From Ophthalmolycus amberensis (taxonomy: Eukaryota > Chordata > Actinopteri > Perciformes > Zoarcidae), in NCBI GenBank assembly GCA_024529925.1, contig JAFEUB010000894.1:1547501-1611500 (forward strand): a stretch of 64,000 nt of DNA, read 5' to 3'. The position numbers and the translations under genes are program-made. The notes beneath the pieces are model-generated. The model did not search any database, had not been told where the DNA came from, and saw nothing but the letters and a program-made list of their open reading frames with translations. Below, piece after piece: positions 10,863-21,445 of this stretch; positions within the stretch are counted from its first letter, which is position 1, and the number at the start of each line of letters is the position of its first letter.

Positions 10863-12115
10863 TTGTGTGCCAATGTCCAACCAATGTGACTGTTATTGAT
10901 TAGGCTTTTGATAGGAAAATAAGAAGATGCTGAAAGAAGAAGAAAAACAACACCTCCCAGACTCCCTCCAACCCCAGATCAGATCATAGCGATGTGCGGT
11001 TAAGAGAGCGTGCTTAAATGCTTGGTTTGGGTGAAAGCACTTCAAGCCTCGCAGTGCCGACTACCGGCTTTATTGGATCGATGCTGGAGGCCTCGCCGGC
11101 CAACGCTTGAGTGAGCTGAGATTGAGATTGAGATTGAAAGGTGGGAAGGGAGGGAGGGAGTGAGGAATGGAGAAAGGGATGAAGGGTTGAAAGAATGACA
11201 GAATTGGAGGGGAGAGTTACGGAGCAAGAAAAGAACAAAAACACGTTGAAGGAGGCTTACAGGCTTACTTTTTTTTTTTATATCCCTTTCATCTCTGTAC
11301 TGAGAGGTAACCAAGTGAAGTGGGCATCCTGTAGGCCGGATTAAGAGAAGAGAGCATGTAAACACCACAGAGGAAGATGAGGAGGAAGAGGATAGCGGGG
11401 AAAACAGAGAAACAAGGCGTCTGTCTGAGAAAACCCTTAAAATCTTCAACGTAAACATCGCTATCATTTCCTGTTCCTCTGCTTTCTGTCTCTCTCTGCT
11501 TTTCTCTAATTCCCTCTCCCTCTCTTTCCTTTTCTCTGCAAGTCGAACAGCACAAGTGTTTGTCACTATCAATATTGCCAAAGCGTTAAACTAAATTTTC
11601 AAATCCAGGAAATAATGGTTTATAAAATCCTTGTGACATATCATTCATAGGGTATCATTAATATTGTCTGTCGAGGATGTTCCCTTTTCAACTCGTGCAT
11701 GCCGAGGAAACCCTCTTTGACCAAAACAGCAAAAAGTGGATTTAGGTCATCGTGGCCTACTTATCTGTAGACTCGTTGACTTGTCTACTTGAACTGTAGA
11801 GCCAGTTACAGCATGGGGTTAACAGCAGAGCCTCCATGGATACCTTCGGTGCAGGTTTCAGCATCACGCCGTATTGCACAAGGATCACTTTAAAGTAAAT
11901 CTTCAGAATTCTTTAATTGATTTGATTTTCTGGATTGCAGTCGGAATGTGATTTCAAAAAATATATAACAAAATCGTTTCTAAAATATATTTGTAACCCT
12001 AGCTTTAACTCAGGTTACATTATTGGGCTGGAGAAATAGCAGATAATGAATATTTGTCGACTGAAATGTATCCGTTGTATTTAACAAAAACAACTCATAC
12101 CCACGGGCAGTGTGG
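10863..12115. other. No gene seen; noncoding DNA
   Basis: Includes a short GAGATT hexamer repeat near 11117-11138 and a purine/pyrimidine-rich zone (11140-11540) that generates long but composition-biased frames on the minus strand (R/E- and S-rich). Nothing else is recognised. Confidence 0.5.
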
Positions 12116-12119
12116 TCCA

Positions 12120-12265
12120 TAAGCAGTGCTGGAAGAAGTAAACTGATTACTTACTATCCTTTACTTTAAAGTAAAAGTATAGCAATAATACATTAAATGA
12201 ATAAAGTACTTGGTTTCAAGTAAAAGTCATGCATTTCAAAACTGTACTTGAGTAGAGCTGTACAA
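12120..12265. repeat. Teleost interspersed repeat (CAGTGCTGGAAGAAGTA family)
   Basis: Opens with GCAGTGCTGGAAGAAGTAA, then CCTTTACTTTAAAGTAAAAG, and closes with CAAGTAAAAGTCATGCATT and ACTGTACTTGAGTA. This is the same family as the 455-880 copy, here short. Noncoding. Confidence 0.65.
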
Positions 12266-12269
12266 ACCA

Positions 12270-13184
12270 TTTAATAACCAACAAAGAAATATTCTCCAGT
12301 TCAGTGGGATTCATTTCGCTGCTTTAATAGCATGTAGCAGAGGGATTCCACACAGTGCCAATACAGGAAATTGAGCCATTCAACACAGAGCAATAACTCA
12401 GTCAACTAAGAACAGATGATTGTTTTCCATTGAGTGTTGTTGACTACTTTCTCTTCACTTGTCACCGGTGTGCTGCTAAAATTGCACGGTGAATCTGCAA
12501 GCCACACCCGCGGGGAACTTTATAAACGCCAAGGGGAGACGGCTAAATTCGGCCTGTGATGTATTCTTCTTTTTCTTTCTATCAAACTGACTTATGATCC
12601 CACGTTGTGTCGTAAGAAGCGGGATTCAGCCTCGCTCTCCCCTGATGGCCATATGAACACACTTGCTCGGTGTCTCACCGCTGTCTCTTTAAGGTCCTGT
12701 GGTGACACATAACTCTGCAGGTGGTATCAAATCATCTTTTAGCTGCTGGTGAGCTGAGACACGGCAGCCTAATAATATCAGTCAGCACTCCACAATGGAG
12801 AGCTCATTAAAACCTGGAGAGAAATAGGCCACATGTTCTGATTAGCTTGCCGAGCTCCTGTGTGTGTTTTGGCTGTGCCTGTGGATTTGTGTCATTGTAT
12901 GCGCACACGTGTGGGCGTCTTTTTCTCTCTGCCTGAATGTGTGCATGAGTGTTCGGTGCGTGTGTTTCTTATCAGAGTGCATTGGGAGGTAAGATGAGTC
13001 CCTGTAGGGAGAAGCAAACCAGGGTTGTTTCTTCGAAATGAGCGAATGTCGGAGGAGAAAAAGGAAGACAAGAACGTTTTCAACCCCCATCCCTCTGTCC
13101 TGTTTTATGTTGTCCTCTTCCTGCCCTTCATGTTCCCCACCCCTCCTTTCCTGGCAGCCTTTTCCTACTCTTCCTTACATATTA

Positions 13185-13186
<2 letters not shown>
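12270..13186. other. No gene seen; noncoding DNA
   Basis: Unique noncoding sequence; the minus-strand frame near 12842-13090 is drawn from degenerate TG-rich DNA. Confidence 0.5.

Positions 13187-13234
<48 letters not shown>
13187..13234 (+). repeat. (AC)n microsatellite
   Basis: About 24 units. Confidence 0.95.
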
Positions 13235-13240
<6 letters not shown>

Positions 13241-13413
13241 TGACCTCTGTTGCAGTCCCAGCTGATTGCTAGTCCTTCCAGCCATTTTTTGACTTGTAAC
13301 CCCGACCTTTGACCCTTTTGTGGGTTAGAAAGCCAGGGCGCACCACCAACCGCCCTCCACCTCGACTTTCACACTGGAACAGACTTAATGTCCATTAACC
13401 CGTAAATGCCCCT

Positions 13414-13418
<5 letters not shown>

Positions 13419-13452
<34 letters not shown>
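13419..13452 (+). repeat. (AC)n microsatellite
   Basis: About 17 units. Confidence 0.95.
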
Positions 13453-13453
<1 letters not shown>

Positions 13454-13551
13454 CCACTCCCTCACAGGAGGACGGACAAAAGGACTGATCCCACCCGTCA
13501 TCTCCTCTCTCGCTTCCTTGCAAAACAAACACAGCAGCTACCGGCAGCTCT

Positions 13552-13577
13552 CTTCCTTCCTTCCTTCCTTCCTTCCT
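13552..13577 (+). repeat. (TTCC)n microsatellite
   Basis: About six tetranucleotide units, between two AC tracts. Confidence 0.9.
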
Positions 13578-13663
13578 GCAACCCCGTCCCCCTCCCCTTT
13601 CCCTCCACCTTTTATTGCTCCGGGAGCATTTGAAAAGACACACAAATACGCACAAGTGCAAAA

Positions 13664-13670
<7 letters not shown>

Positions 13671-13717
<47 letters not shown>
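13671..13717 (+). repeat. (AC)n microsatellite
   Basis: About 23 units; the third AC tract within 550 bp. Confidence 0.95.
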
Positions 13718-13719
<2 letters not shown>

Positions 13720-16560
13720 CGGAGCTGTTTCACCTAAACAGAACAAAACTGGATCAAACGATTTCACACCTTGTGGACGGTGGGATGAGAGCGGCTCCAG
13801 GACTTTTATGCCGCGCTAGCCTCACTGTGAATTCATCATAGCGGGAGGTTGGAGCAGCACTGGTGCATGAATGGTTGGACACGTACGAATTTCTGAGGCT
13901 GCCAATATCCATTTTTCAACATTCATTCAGTTGAAAAGTTAAAAAAAGGATCCCAACAAACTAACTGTATCGTGCTGAAAGCCTCTGACATATTAAAGAG
14001 AGCATCATGGGACAATGAAACTCAGTATTAACCTCCTAGAATGGAGAATGAATAGCAGTAATTACTTGTAACATGTCTCTACTACTATAGATTAGAATGT
14101 CCTGAAACATTCATGGATTGAGATCACCATTCTCACAATTATTCATTGATTTTTGGTCGAAAAACATTCAGGTTTTTTTTTCACAAGCTGCAAATCAACT
14201 TATTTCAATCAAATGCCATTGCACCAACATGTGTTTTTGACTTGTTTTTAAAACGAATTGTACGACTAAACAACAGACGAGAATAACTTTAATAGCGTGA
14301 CGGTGTTTTCACAACCTTTGACCAGGGAGGGATCACACATCCAGAGGATGTCACTTCAAAAGAAAAATGGGGTCCTATAGGAGGAACAGTTTAATCGTTG
14401 CCACGGTACTTGGCACTTTACTTTCAGAGAGAGCTCTCGTTCAGTTGTGCAAAAACATGATATCTTTCCACACAGAAGGATTCACTGCCAAATGATCATT
14501 TGTAACCCGAGTTCAGCTAATATTCTGGTGGTTCAGATGTTATCTGAGAGTCTGTGAACCCACCAGACAGCCCTGGAAGCAGATGTGTCATATGATAATT
14601 TCACCAATTTATATGATTTCATACAGCTGAAACGTTTTGATCAGAGATGAGAGATCAGCCCTCAAAAAACGTTTTGGTGATTTGAATCTAAACTCACACG
14701 CTTTAAGTCGCTCAGCAGCTCTAGCTAAATAATGCCTGAAATATGAATGCAAAAATATACAATGGCTCGGCTTGGGCAACATATCAAAGAGGAGATTTCA
14801 GAGTTCCCGGTTCAAGTCCAGAGCAAAACTGTGAAACCGGAATGAAATAAATATCATGTTACAGCGCTCCCTGTCACATTGATGACTTGTGGGATATGAA
14901 GTGAAGGTTCCGCATTACACTGAGAAGCTTTTCCCCATACAGTGAGAAGAACGATGAAGACAACAGAGCTTTTATTCACAGTGTGAAGTTAATGGAGCAA
15001 ACAGGGACACTCCATTGACAGTGAAACACACACCCACACCATACTCAGCATCTGAGAGGCTTTGTACAAAGACACGCGTGGACATTTAAAGCAGGTGGAG
15101 TGTGTGTTTGAAGGCAAGGTTTAAAGCAATAGCAAGCGCGAGTGAGCATTAACTAGCATTATCTGAGAATATAGGCGGGGAAAAAAATGGGTGTTGCGTC
15201 TTTATGTTGACCGACTCACATTAAAGAGCTGTGTGTTTATGGCTGCGTGTGCGGGTGATGTGCTGGCACAGATGAAAGACTGCTTGATCAGCTGCATGCT
15301 GCAGTGTGTGAATGTGTGTAAGAACTCATTTGAAAGAGTACACGTGACTGTGCAAGCAGCAGAGTCCTTCTGAAACATCCAACACGGTGTTATCATCTTC
15401 TAAAAAAAGTGTTTGGAATACCCCCTTTAAAACTGCTACCATCAATATGCGAGACACCCATCAAATTTCATGCACCTGAGCACATGATTTCCCATATTTG
15501 CACACAATTAATGATTGGCTAACCAGCAGCGGGGCATCGAGCAATTCAACTGCATCAAGTTAATGTCATTGACTTTCCTTTCAGATGGTGATTGGAATTC
15601 ACCTCCCATCCTAATTGCCTCAAACTAAAGCGGAACGGAGTGCCGCATTTGACTTTAAACAATCTATTTCCACTTGATGGAAATGTCAAAAAATAAAATA
15701 ATGTCCTCCCATGAGAGTGTGAAGTGCAACATCTTTGCCTCCCTCGCTGCCACCTCCCCTCACAACCCTGCTCTTTCATGTCTCTCCCCTGGGAGATTCT
15801 GCAGGCCTTCAAAATCTTCAAATCTCCATCTTCTCTCCTTTCATCCCTACTGTAGCTCTTGCTCGCTCGGCCACATCACCCCCCCCCCCCACACCTCGCC
15901 GTGTCCGTGTCATGGCATGGTTGGCCGGTCAGGCATGGCCGGCTTATGATTCTTTGATCGGCGCTCTGATCTCTTCCATCAGTGCCAGGGGCTCCCGCTG
16001 ATTACAGATGAAATGGATCTGATTTGGACTCTAACTGCGGGCCAAACACCTGCTCAGACCCGAGGAAGTGATAGAAGAGGAGGCGCTGTGGAGATGAAGC
16101 CAGAGAGACTGACGGCCAGCTAATCGGACGGCGAGACCATCTGTGCCTTTGGTCTGTATCCCTGATGGAGTCAGACCTTAATCCAATCATTTGGGGAATG
16201 GACGTGGCATGGGGGTATTTAATTTCAACTATTGAACTTTCAGCACAAAGATTCAATTATAGTTGATCCCCAATTTTACTGATAAGACCATTTGTGATGC
16301 ACTAACCAGGAGACGTGTTACAGAGATTTAGATTTAAATTACTGGGCAGGATAATATGATAACACAAACGTTTTTGACAACTTTGTGAAGCTTCTAACCA
16401 GATATTCAAGCTGCACCAATACATATTTAACATTGTGGGCCAAATGGCTACATATAACTCGAAAGGGGCCTCTCACACTGATGAATTCACAGAGAATTAT
16501 CACAGACTCTGCCGTTCCATTCGGCTTTCAGTGTTTTAGAGCGTCTCGTTGTAACTTCAA
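13720..16560. other. No gene seen; noncoding DNA
   Basis: About 2.8 kb of unique noncoding sequence, moderately AT-rich to about 15.6 kb. Only a short C-run near 15880 stands out. The ORFs are short and unlike proteins. Confidence 0.5.
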
Positions 16561-16566
16561 TGTTAT

Positions 16567-16601
16567 ACTATGTTCACCAGCCACTAGCTGGTGAACATAG
16601 T
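16567..16601. repeat. Perfect 15-bp hairpin, 5-nt loop
   Basis: 16567-16581 (ACTATGTTCACCAGC) pairs exactly with 16587-16601; loop CACTA. The right arm is part of the interspersed repeat, so the left arm probably arose as a local inverted copy. Confidence 0.85.
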
Positions 16602-16735
16602 GGAGCATTTAGCAGCTTAAGAGATAGATACATCTTTTAGGAGGTGGGGGAGACCAAAACAGATACATATTGGACTTACATTCATCAGGTGAACATAATT
16701 CCAAATGAATGCTAATGTTGTAAATAGCAACAGGC
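16567..16735 (+). repeat. Teleost interspersed repeat (GGAGCATTTAGCAGC family), copy 1
   Basis: Words GGAGCATTTAGCAGCTTAAG, GGAGACCAAAACAGA, CATTCATCAGGTGAACA and CCAAATGAATGCTAATGTTG recur in the same order at 30.6-30.77 kb, where the wording differs slightly. This is a family I recognise from fish introns. The left end forms the 15-bp hairpin listed next. Confidence 0.65.
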
Positions 16736-16779
16736 ATCATCTAGTCCATCACTACCTCCTCCATCACCAGTACGCATAT

Positions 16780-17030
16780 CATTCGCGCCACTGAGAAGGT
16801 GGCTTGCTGCAATCTGCAGACTCTCCAGAACCCTGAAGATTGTGGCAGACCACCCCCACACTGCACACAAAGGTTTTTAATCAGTCCTCTCTGACAGGAT
16901 GCTGTGGTCATTTCATTTTTCTTTTTCTTGATATTTGTAATGACACTATGTTTATGTTATGTACCAATACACCTAAGCAAATTTCTTGTACGTGACAACC
17001 ATACTTAGCAATAGACCAGATTCAGTTTTT
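16780..17030 (+). mobile_element. Decayed 3' end of a fish non-LTR retrotransposon
   Basis: Codons near 16836-16900 read KIVADHPHTAHKGF, then a stop, then SVLSDRM. This resembles the conserved C-terminal tail of fish LINE ORF2 proteins (pattern KI-ADP-HP-H-LF-LLPSGRRYR). It is followed at the expected distance by AAGCAAATTTCTTGTACGTG and ATACTTAGCAATAGACCAG, which resemble the 3' UTR end (CTTGGCAATAAA-type) of a fish LINE family, possibly Rex1-like. In-frame stops show it is dead. The family assignment is tentative. Confidence 0.5.
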
Positions 17031-18110
17031 CTATATTTGAGAGGTGTTTGACTGAATCTATGAACTCCCTTTGCAGCCATCATTATCTACCTGAAAGAGT
17101 AAGAAAGAGCTGAAAAGCAAGCCGAAAGAAATTCATTAGTTTGAGTGGAGACTTTTTTTTTTTCTGTTCGCAACAGCTTTTAATCATTGGGTTTCAAGCC
17201 TGTACCCAAGAGGTTCATGGTTTTAATTCCAGCCAATCACTACAGCAGCTAATTTCACTCTGTATCAGTCTCTGGTGAAAGGTGCTGATCAGTAAGAAGA
17301 GCAGATCTGGTCATGTGCTGTTTGTAGAACTCTACTCTCTGAAACTTTCCACCCTGTTTACAGGGTGGAAAGTGGTGAGATGAACGTATACTTAGGTGTC
17401 ACTAGTTGTAGTTGTTCTCAGTGTAATATATGGGACACGGACTATTGCAGTAAGAATGTAAGCAACGTCAGTTCGTGGTGTGCGACATGACAATATTATA
17501 TCGTAAACGATTAAAATGTCTGTACGATCTGCCTTTACAGAGGGATCGTTAGCATTGTGCAAAAGTGATATACAGAAATGGGAAGAGTGGTTCATGTGGA
17601 TGTTGAGACATCTTTTGAAAGGTAACTGATGAATATTTTAAACAAACTTTTTGAGAGTGTTTGAGAGTGGAATTTGGTGTGGGTGTTATGTCGAAAGGGC
17701 ATATATTTTTAGACAAGGAAAAAAATCATATAATATTTTTACCCACCCTTAACATCAGTGATAGATTCCCCATCTAGCTACATCAACCAGATTACTCGTA
17801 ATCCTTTAACCTGATTGTGGAAACTGTGTTTTTCGTTTACTTGAGATGTATGAAATAAGATTACCTCAAAAGCCACATTAACCAGGTTACGTATGTGCGA
17901 GCAGACACAGAGTCTGTGTTTCTCTCTCTCTCCCTCAGTCTCTCTATCAAGGGCTCCCTCTCCCTTTTTTCTCTCTGGTCGACCTTGTGCTGTCAAGTAC
18001 GAGGGCAGTGAGAAATGGTAAAACCCACGTGCACTGTGCCCTGCCTCGACCTGCCTGCATGGGGGATGCTGGGATAGCGCTCGGACCTTTCATCAATACA
18101 CATATCTAAG
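17030..18110. other. No gene seen; noncoding DNA with one hairpin
   Basis: Unique noncoding DNA; contains the 13-bp hairpin at 17344-17373. Confidence 0.5.
17344..17373. repeat. Perfect 13-bp hairpin, 4-nt loop
   Basis: 17344-17356 (ACTTTCCACCCTG) pairs with 17361-17373, loop TTTA. There is no U-run after it and no neighbouring gene, so no function is assigned. Confidence 0.85.
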
Positions 18111-18132
18111 TGTGTGTGTGTGTGTGTGTGTG
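18111..18132 (+). repeat. (GT)n microsatellite
   Basis: About 11 units. Confidence 0.9.
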
Positions 18133-18707
18133 CGTACTACTCAATGATCACCATAAAGCCACAAGTCGATCAGTCATGCTCAAGGCGACACACAAACGCA
18201 CACACTTTCATCCAGACTAACTCGTTTTTTTGGTGCTTATTTAAATACTATAATTGCTGCACAGATATATGGACTATACAGAAATATATTCGCATGAATC
18301 CACATGTATTTATGTGGATGTAACGCGCACAAACACTGTGCACACATGCAAAACATAAAAAGGATTCTTTATCACGTGTCATATGCACACCCGCACATAG
18401 GCTACACATCTTCAGTCTCACCACTGGCATATGTTGCAACCTGCTCCTCGCACACCAGCGCACTAATCAAATCACTCCCGCAAATATGCCCTGTTCCCCC
18501 GCTGGCCACATTCAGACAAACAAAAAAGCCGACAAACTTTCTCTGTTGTCTTTCAAAGCTCATTAAAAAGCATTCACTGCTGTACGATTTAGCGCCGTAA
18601 TCAGCTCTGAATAATAGAAATGGTCATATTGACGCCTGCGGGCCCCCGACGTACTGTCTCATTTCGGGAAAAACAACCGCTGGGCGCGTGAATGCAAAAC
18701 ACTGTGA

Positions 18708-18743
18708 CGCACACACACACACACCACACACACACACACACAC
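18708..18743 (+). repeat. Interrupted (AC)n microsatellite
   Basis: AC tract with a CC interruption and a following degenerate CACG part. Confidence 0.9.
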
Positions 18744-18950
18744 GCACGCCCACGCACACACTATCTCCCTCGCGCTCTGGTTTCACTCTCTGAAACAAGT
18801 GTATTCTGGCCTGGGGAGACCGCCTACTATGCTCCTAAGGTGTCCAGTTGTCCGTCCGGTAGCACTCGTTCTCTTTCCCTCCCACTCTCTCTGTTTTCAT
18901 CCCCTCTCTTCAAGTCACTTCTTTGTGCTTCTCTTTCTGGAAGAATTCAG

Positions 18951-19188
18951 GAGTTCACGCTGAGCCCAGAGCCCTGGATCCCAGTGAGGTGCCATGGGGC
19001 AGAAAGGTTACACCGAGCTGGACTCCGATAGAAACAACCCACACACCTCAGTAGCAAGTCGGCAGGAAGGGAGGGAGCGTTACCCTGACAAAGAGATGAA
19101 TAGAATGACAGCAGATAGAGAGAAATACAGCACTGGAAGGAGGAGACAAGACAGACTTGTGAGAGTGACTTTGTTGGCTGAGGGTTAG
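18951..19188 (+). other. Weak candidate first coding exon
   Basis: A pyrimidine-rich stretch ends in TTCAG at 18950. An ATG at 18994 sits in a good Kozak context (GTGCCATGG) and opens a frame starting MGQKGYTELDSDRNN and running to a stop at 19188. Possible donors in the frame are GTAGCA (about 19051) and GTGAGA (about 19158), both imperfect. The sequence looks like a hydrophilic cytoplasmic N-terminus but I do not recognise it. It may be chance. Confidence 0.2.
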
Positions 19189-19317
19189 TAATGGTAAAGT
19201 TTCATATTCAGGCACATGAACTAGCTTTTGTGATAAACTTATACGTAGCATTCCGGGGAACCAGTAGCAGAAATGGAATATCATATTCATAACTATGTTT
19301 TCATCAGCGTATTATCA

Positions 19318-19325
19318 CCTAAAAC
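19318..19325 (+). repeat. Left target-site duplication of hAT-like element
   Basis: CCTAAAAC, identical to 21081-21088 on the other side of the element. Confidence 0.85.
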
Positions 19326-20059
19326 CAGTGGCGGCTGGTGGAAAATGTTCTAGGTAGGGCCATCTTATCAATTTCAGCAAACATCCCAGTATGATTTAAT
19401 GCAAAAAAAATGTAAGTATCAAACACTCATTATTACTTGGCAGTTAAATATTTAACATGTATTCCAACACGAAAACAATCAGTAAATAACACTTATATAA
19501 TATAATATGACATGTTTATTTATTGAGATGCCCCTATGGACCTTGTTATAGGAGGTAAAGATCAGGAGAAGTAAACATGAAGTGTAATTATGAATACTGA
19601 TGTTAAATTAAGCTATGATGAGTTTTCACTGTTCATTTAACATCTCTATTACATGTTGATGCCTCCATGACCAAGTTAAGCAGATGAGACTGAGGCTATG
19701 TAGAAGAAAATATGTTCACTTTGCCCAATAGCTTGACAGAGTTCTCCATGTGTGTCCTGGTGTTCTCATGTTTCCTTACCTCCTCATCCCTCACTCCCGT
19801 AACTGTCCGTGCTGGATCCGTCCCCGTTGTTTTAAAAAGCTAAATAAATGATTAGCATGACGTCATCCAGCTAGCCAAACCTGTCTGGTGTACAGCTAGT
19901 ACAGAAGCTTCGCATGTAGTCTGCTATCTGATTGTGAGGTCAGGCTGATCTGATATCAGCTCTTTGGCTGCAGAATCTCAGCCAAAGTTCTCCTCTCAAA
20001 CGGGTCTTGGAGGAGGAGTGCTCGCGCTGGCGCGGGCGCCTGTAGAGACTTCTCCTGAC

Positions 20060-20238
20060 GAGAACGCGCAGCGAGGGGGGCCTGATCGTTCTGGCCCCAA
20101 GCTGAATCTATTTGAGGGCGCTGATTGGCTAAATTGAATGTCACTCATTTATATCTTGAATCAGCAATTGGCTAAACTGCTTCATAGACCCGTCTCTTTT
20201 GGGCCAAAACGATTAGGCCCCCCAAGCTGCGCGTTCTC
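20060..20238. repeat. 40-bp inverted repeat inside the hAT-like element
   Basis: 20060-20100 and 20199-20238 are complementary over about 40 bp with few mismatches (arms contain GAGAACGCGCAGC and GGGGGGCCTGATCGTT against their partners). They are separated by 98 bp that carries two direct copies of TTGGCTAAA. GC-rich, so a stable hairpin is expected when single-stranded. Confidence 0.85.
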
Positions 20239-20249
20239 AGAGTGTCGCG

Positions 20250-20890
20250 CACACAGACAGAGAGCACGAGCAGAGAGCACACAGGCTGAGAGCACGAGCA
20301 GAGAGCACACAGGCGGAGAGCACGAGCAGAGAGCACACAGGCTGAGAGCACGAGCAGAGAGCACACAGGCAGAGAGCACGAGCAGAGAGCACACAGGCAG
20401 AGAGCACGAGCAGAGAGCACACAGGCAGAGAGCACGAGCAGAGAGCACACAGGCTGAGAGCACGAGCAGAGAGCACACAGGCAGAGAGCACGAGCAGAGA
20501 GCACACAGGCTGAGAGCACGAGCAGAGAGCACACAGGCAGAGAGCACGAGCAGAGAGCACACAGGCAGAGAGCACGAGCAGAGAGCACACAGGCAGAGAG
20601 CACGAGCAGAGAGCACACAGGCAGAGAGCACGAGCAGAGAGCACACAGGCAGAGAGCACGAGCAGAGAGCACACAGGCAGAGAGCACGAGCAGAGAGCAC
20701 ACAGGCTGAGAGCACGAGCAGAGAGCACACAGGCTGAGAGCACGAGCAGAGAGCACACAGGCTGAGAGCACGAGCAGAGAGCACACAGGCTGAGAGCACG
20801 AGCAGAGAGCACACAGGCTGAGAGCACGAGCAGAGAGCACACAGGCTGAGAGCACGAGCAGAGAGCACACAGGCTGAGAGGACGAGCAGG
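20250..20890 (+). repeat. 28-bp minisatellite, about 22-23 copies
   Basis: The unit is AGAGCACGAGCAGAGAGC plus ACACAGGCNG. Units are nearly identical except one position (GGC-A/T/G-G). Reading along +, that base is T,G,T,A,A,A,T,A,T, then six A, then seven T. The blocky pattern indicates expansion by duplication of multi-unit blocks. Because 28 is not a multiple of three and the unit lacks stops, long frames up to 290 codons appear in several frames. These encode only cycling low-complexity peptides (Cys/Leu/Ser/Ala on -, Arg/Ala/Glu/Ser on +) and are not genes. Confidence 0.95.
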
Positions 20891-21080
20891 AAAAGCATAT
20901 ATTTTGCGCAGATATCATAGTTTACACACATTACTGGGTACATTCCATAGTTCAAAAACACAAATATTGACAATTTGTATAATTTATGATTATTATAATT
21001 TTTTTTATTTTTTTTTATTTTTTTTGTGTGGCTCATGGTGGGGCCATGCCCCATGGCCCTCTATTGACCAGCCGCAACTG

Positions 21081-21088
21081 CCTAAAAC
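21081..21088 (+). repeat. Right target-site duplication of hAT-like element
   Basis: CCTAAAAC, exact copy of 19318-19325. Confidence 0.85.
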
Positions 21089-21117
21089 TAAGAATTCTTG
21101 TTTTTTCGTTAGCTTAG

Positions 21118-21445
21118 AATGAGCCTCTCATATCTGCATAGGGAGCGGGTCCTCCTTTACGGAGTCCACCGTGTTGCATCGCCATTTTTCTACAGGAGCC
21201 CAGAATGGACAAACCAAACACTGACTGTAGAGGGAGCCTTTTTGTCTTAAGTTATTAGTGTTAGTGTAAGTTATCTGGTTAGTTACCTGCACACTTGTGA
21301 AACTGTGGTTACGTGAGCTGCAGAGTCCCCACACCATTGTACCACCAGCCAGCCGTCTGACTTCCGTTGCTCCTACGACTTTATTGTGGTTTTGCCATTG
21401 CCGGCTCACGTTGGATCCTACACACTGGACCTTTAAGGTCAATGA
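21118..21445. repeat. Teleost interspersed repeat (ACACACTGGACCTTTAA family)
   Basis: Contains CAGAATGGACAAACCAAACAC, GTTAGTTACCTGCACAC and the closing words GGATCCTACACACTGGACC followed by TTTAAG. I recall this combination as a common fish short repeat, often found in introns and UTRs. It abuts the hAT-like element within about 30 bp. Noncoding. Confidence 0.5.

Larger units (their letters stand above)
19326..21080. mobile_element. Non-autonomous hAT-like DNA transposon, 1755 bp
   Basis: The left end CAGTGGCGGCTGGT (from 19326) and the right end (reverse complement CAGTTGCGGCTGGT, ending at 21080) form 14-bp terminal inverted repeats with one mismatch. The flanks are an exact 8-bp duplication, CCTAAAAC. 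An 8-bp duplication and CAG-type ends are the signature of the hAT superfamily. Inside there is no transposase-like frame, so it would depend on a transposase from elsewhere. It holds an AT-rich left part, a 40-bp foldback (20060-20238), and a large 28-bp minisatellite (about 20250-20890). The right part is T-rich (near 21000-21025). The intact target duplication suggests a fairly recent insertion. Confidence 0.85.

Noticed and set aside
11042..11581. 179-codon minus-strand frame
   Set aside because: Composition follows purine/pyrimidine-rich simple sequence (R/E-rich and S-rich); no domain and no splice support.
20138..21054. Frames of 199-290 codons on both strands
   Set aside because: They are produced by the stop-free 28-bp tandem repeat and contain only cycled low-complexity sequence.
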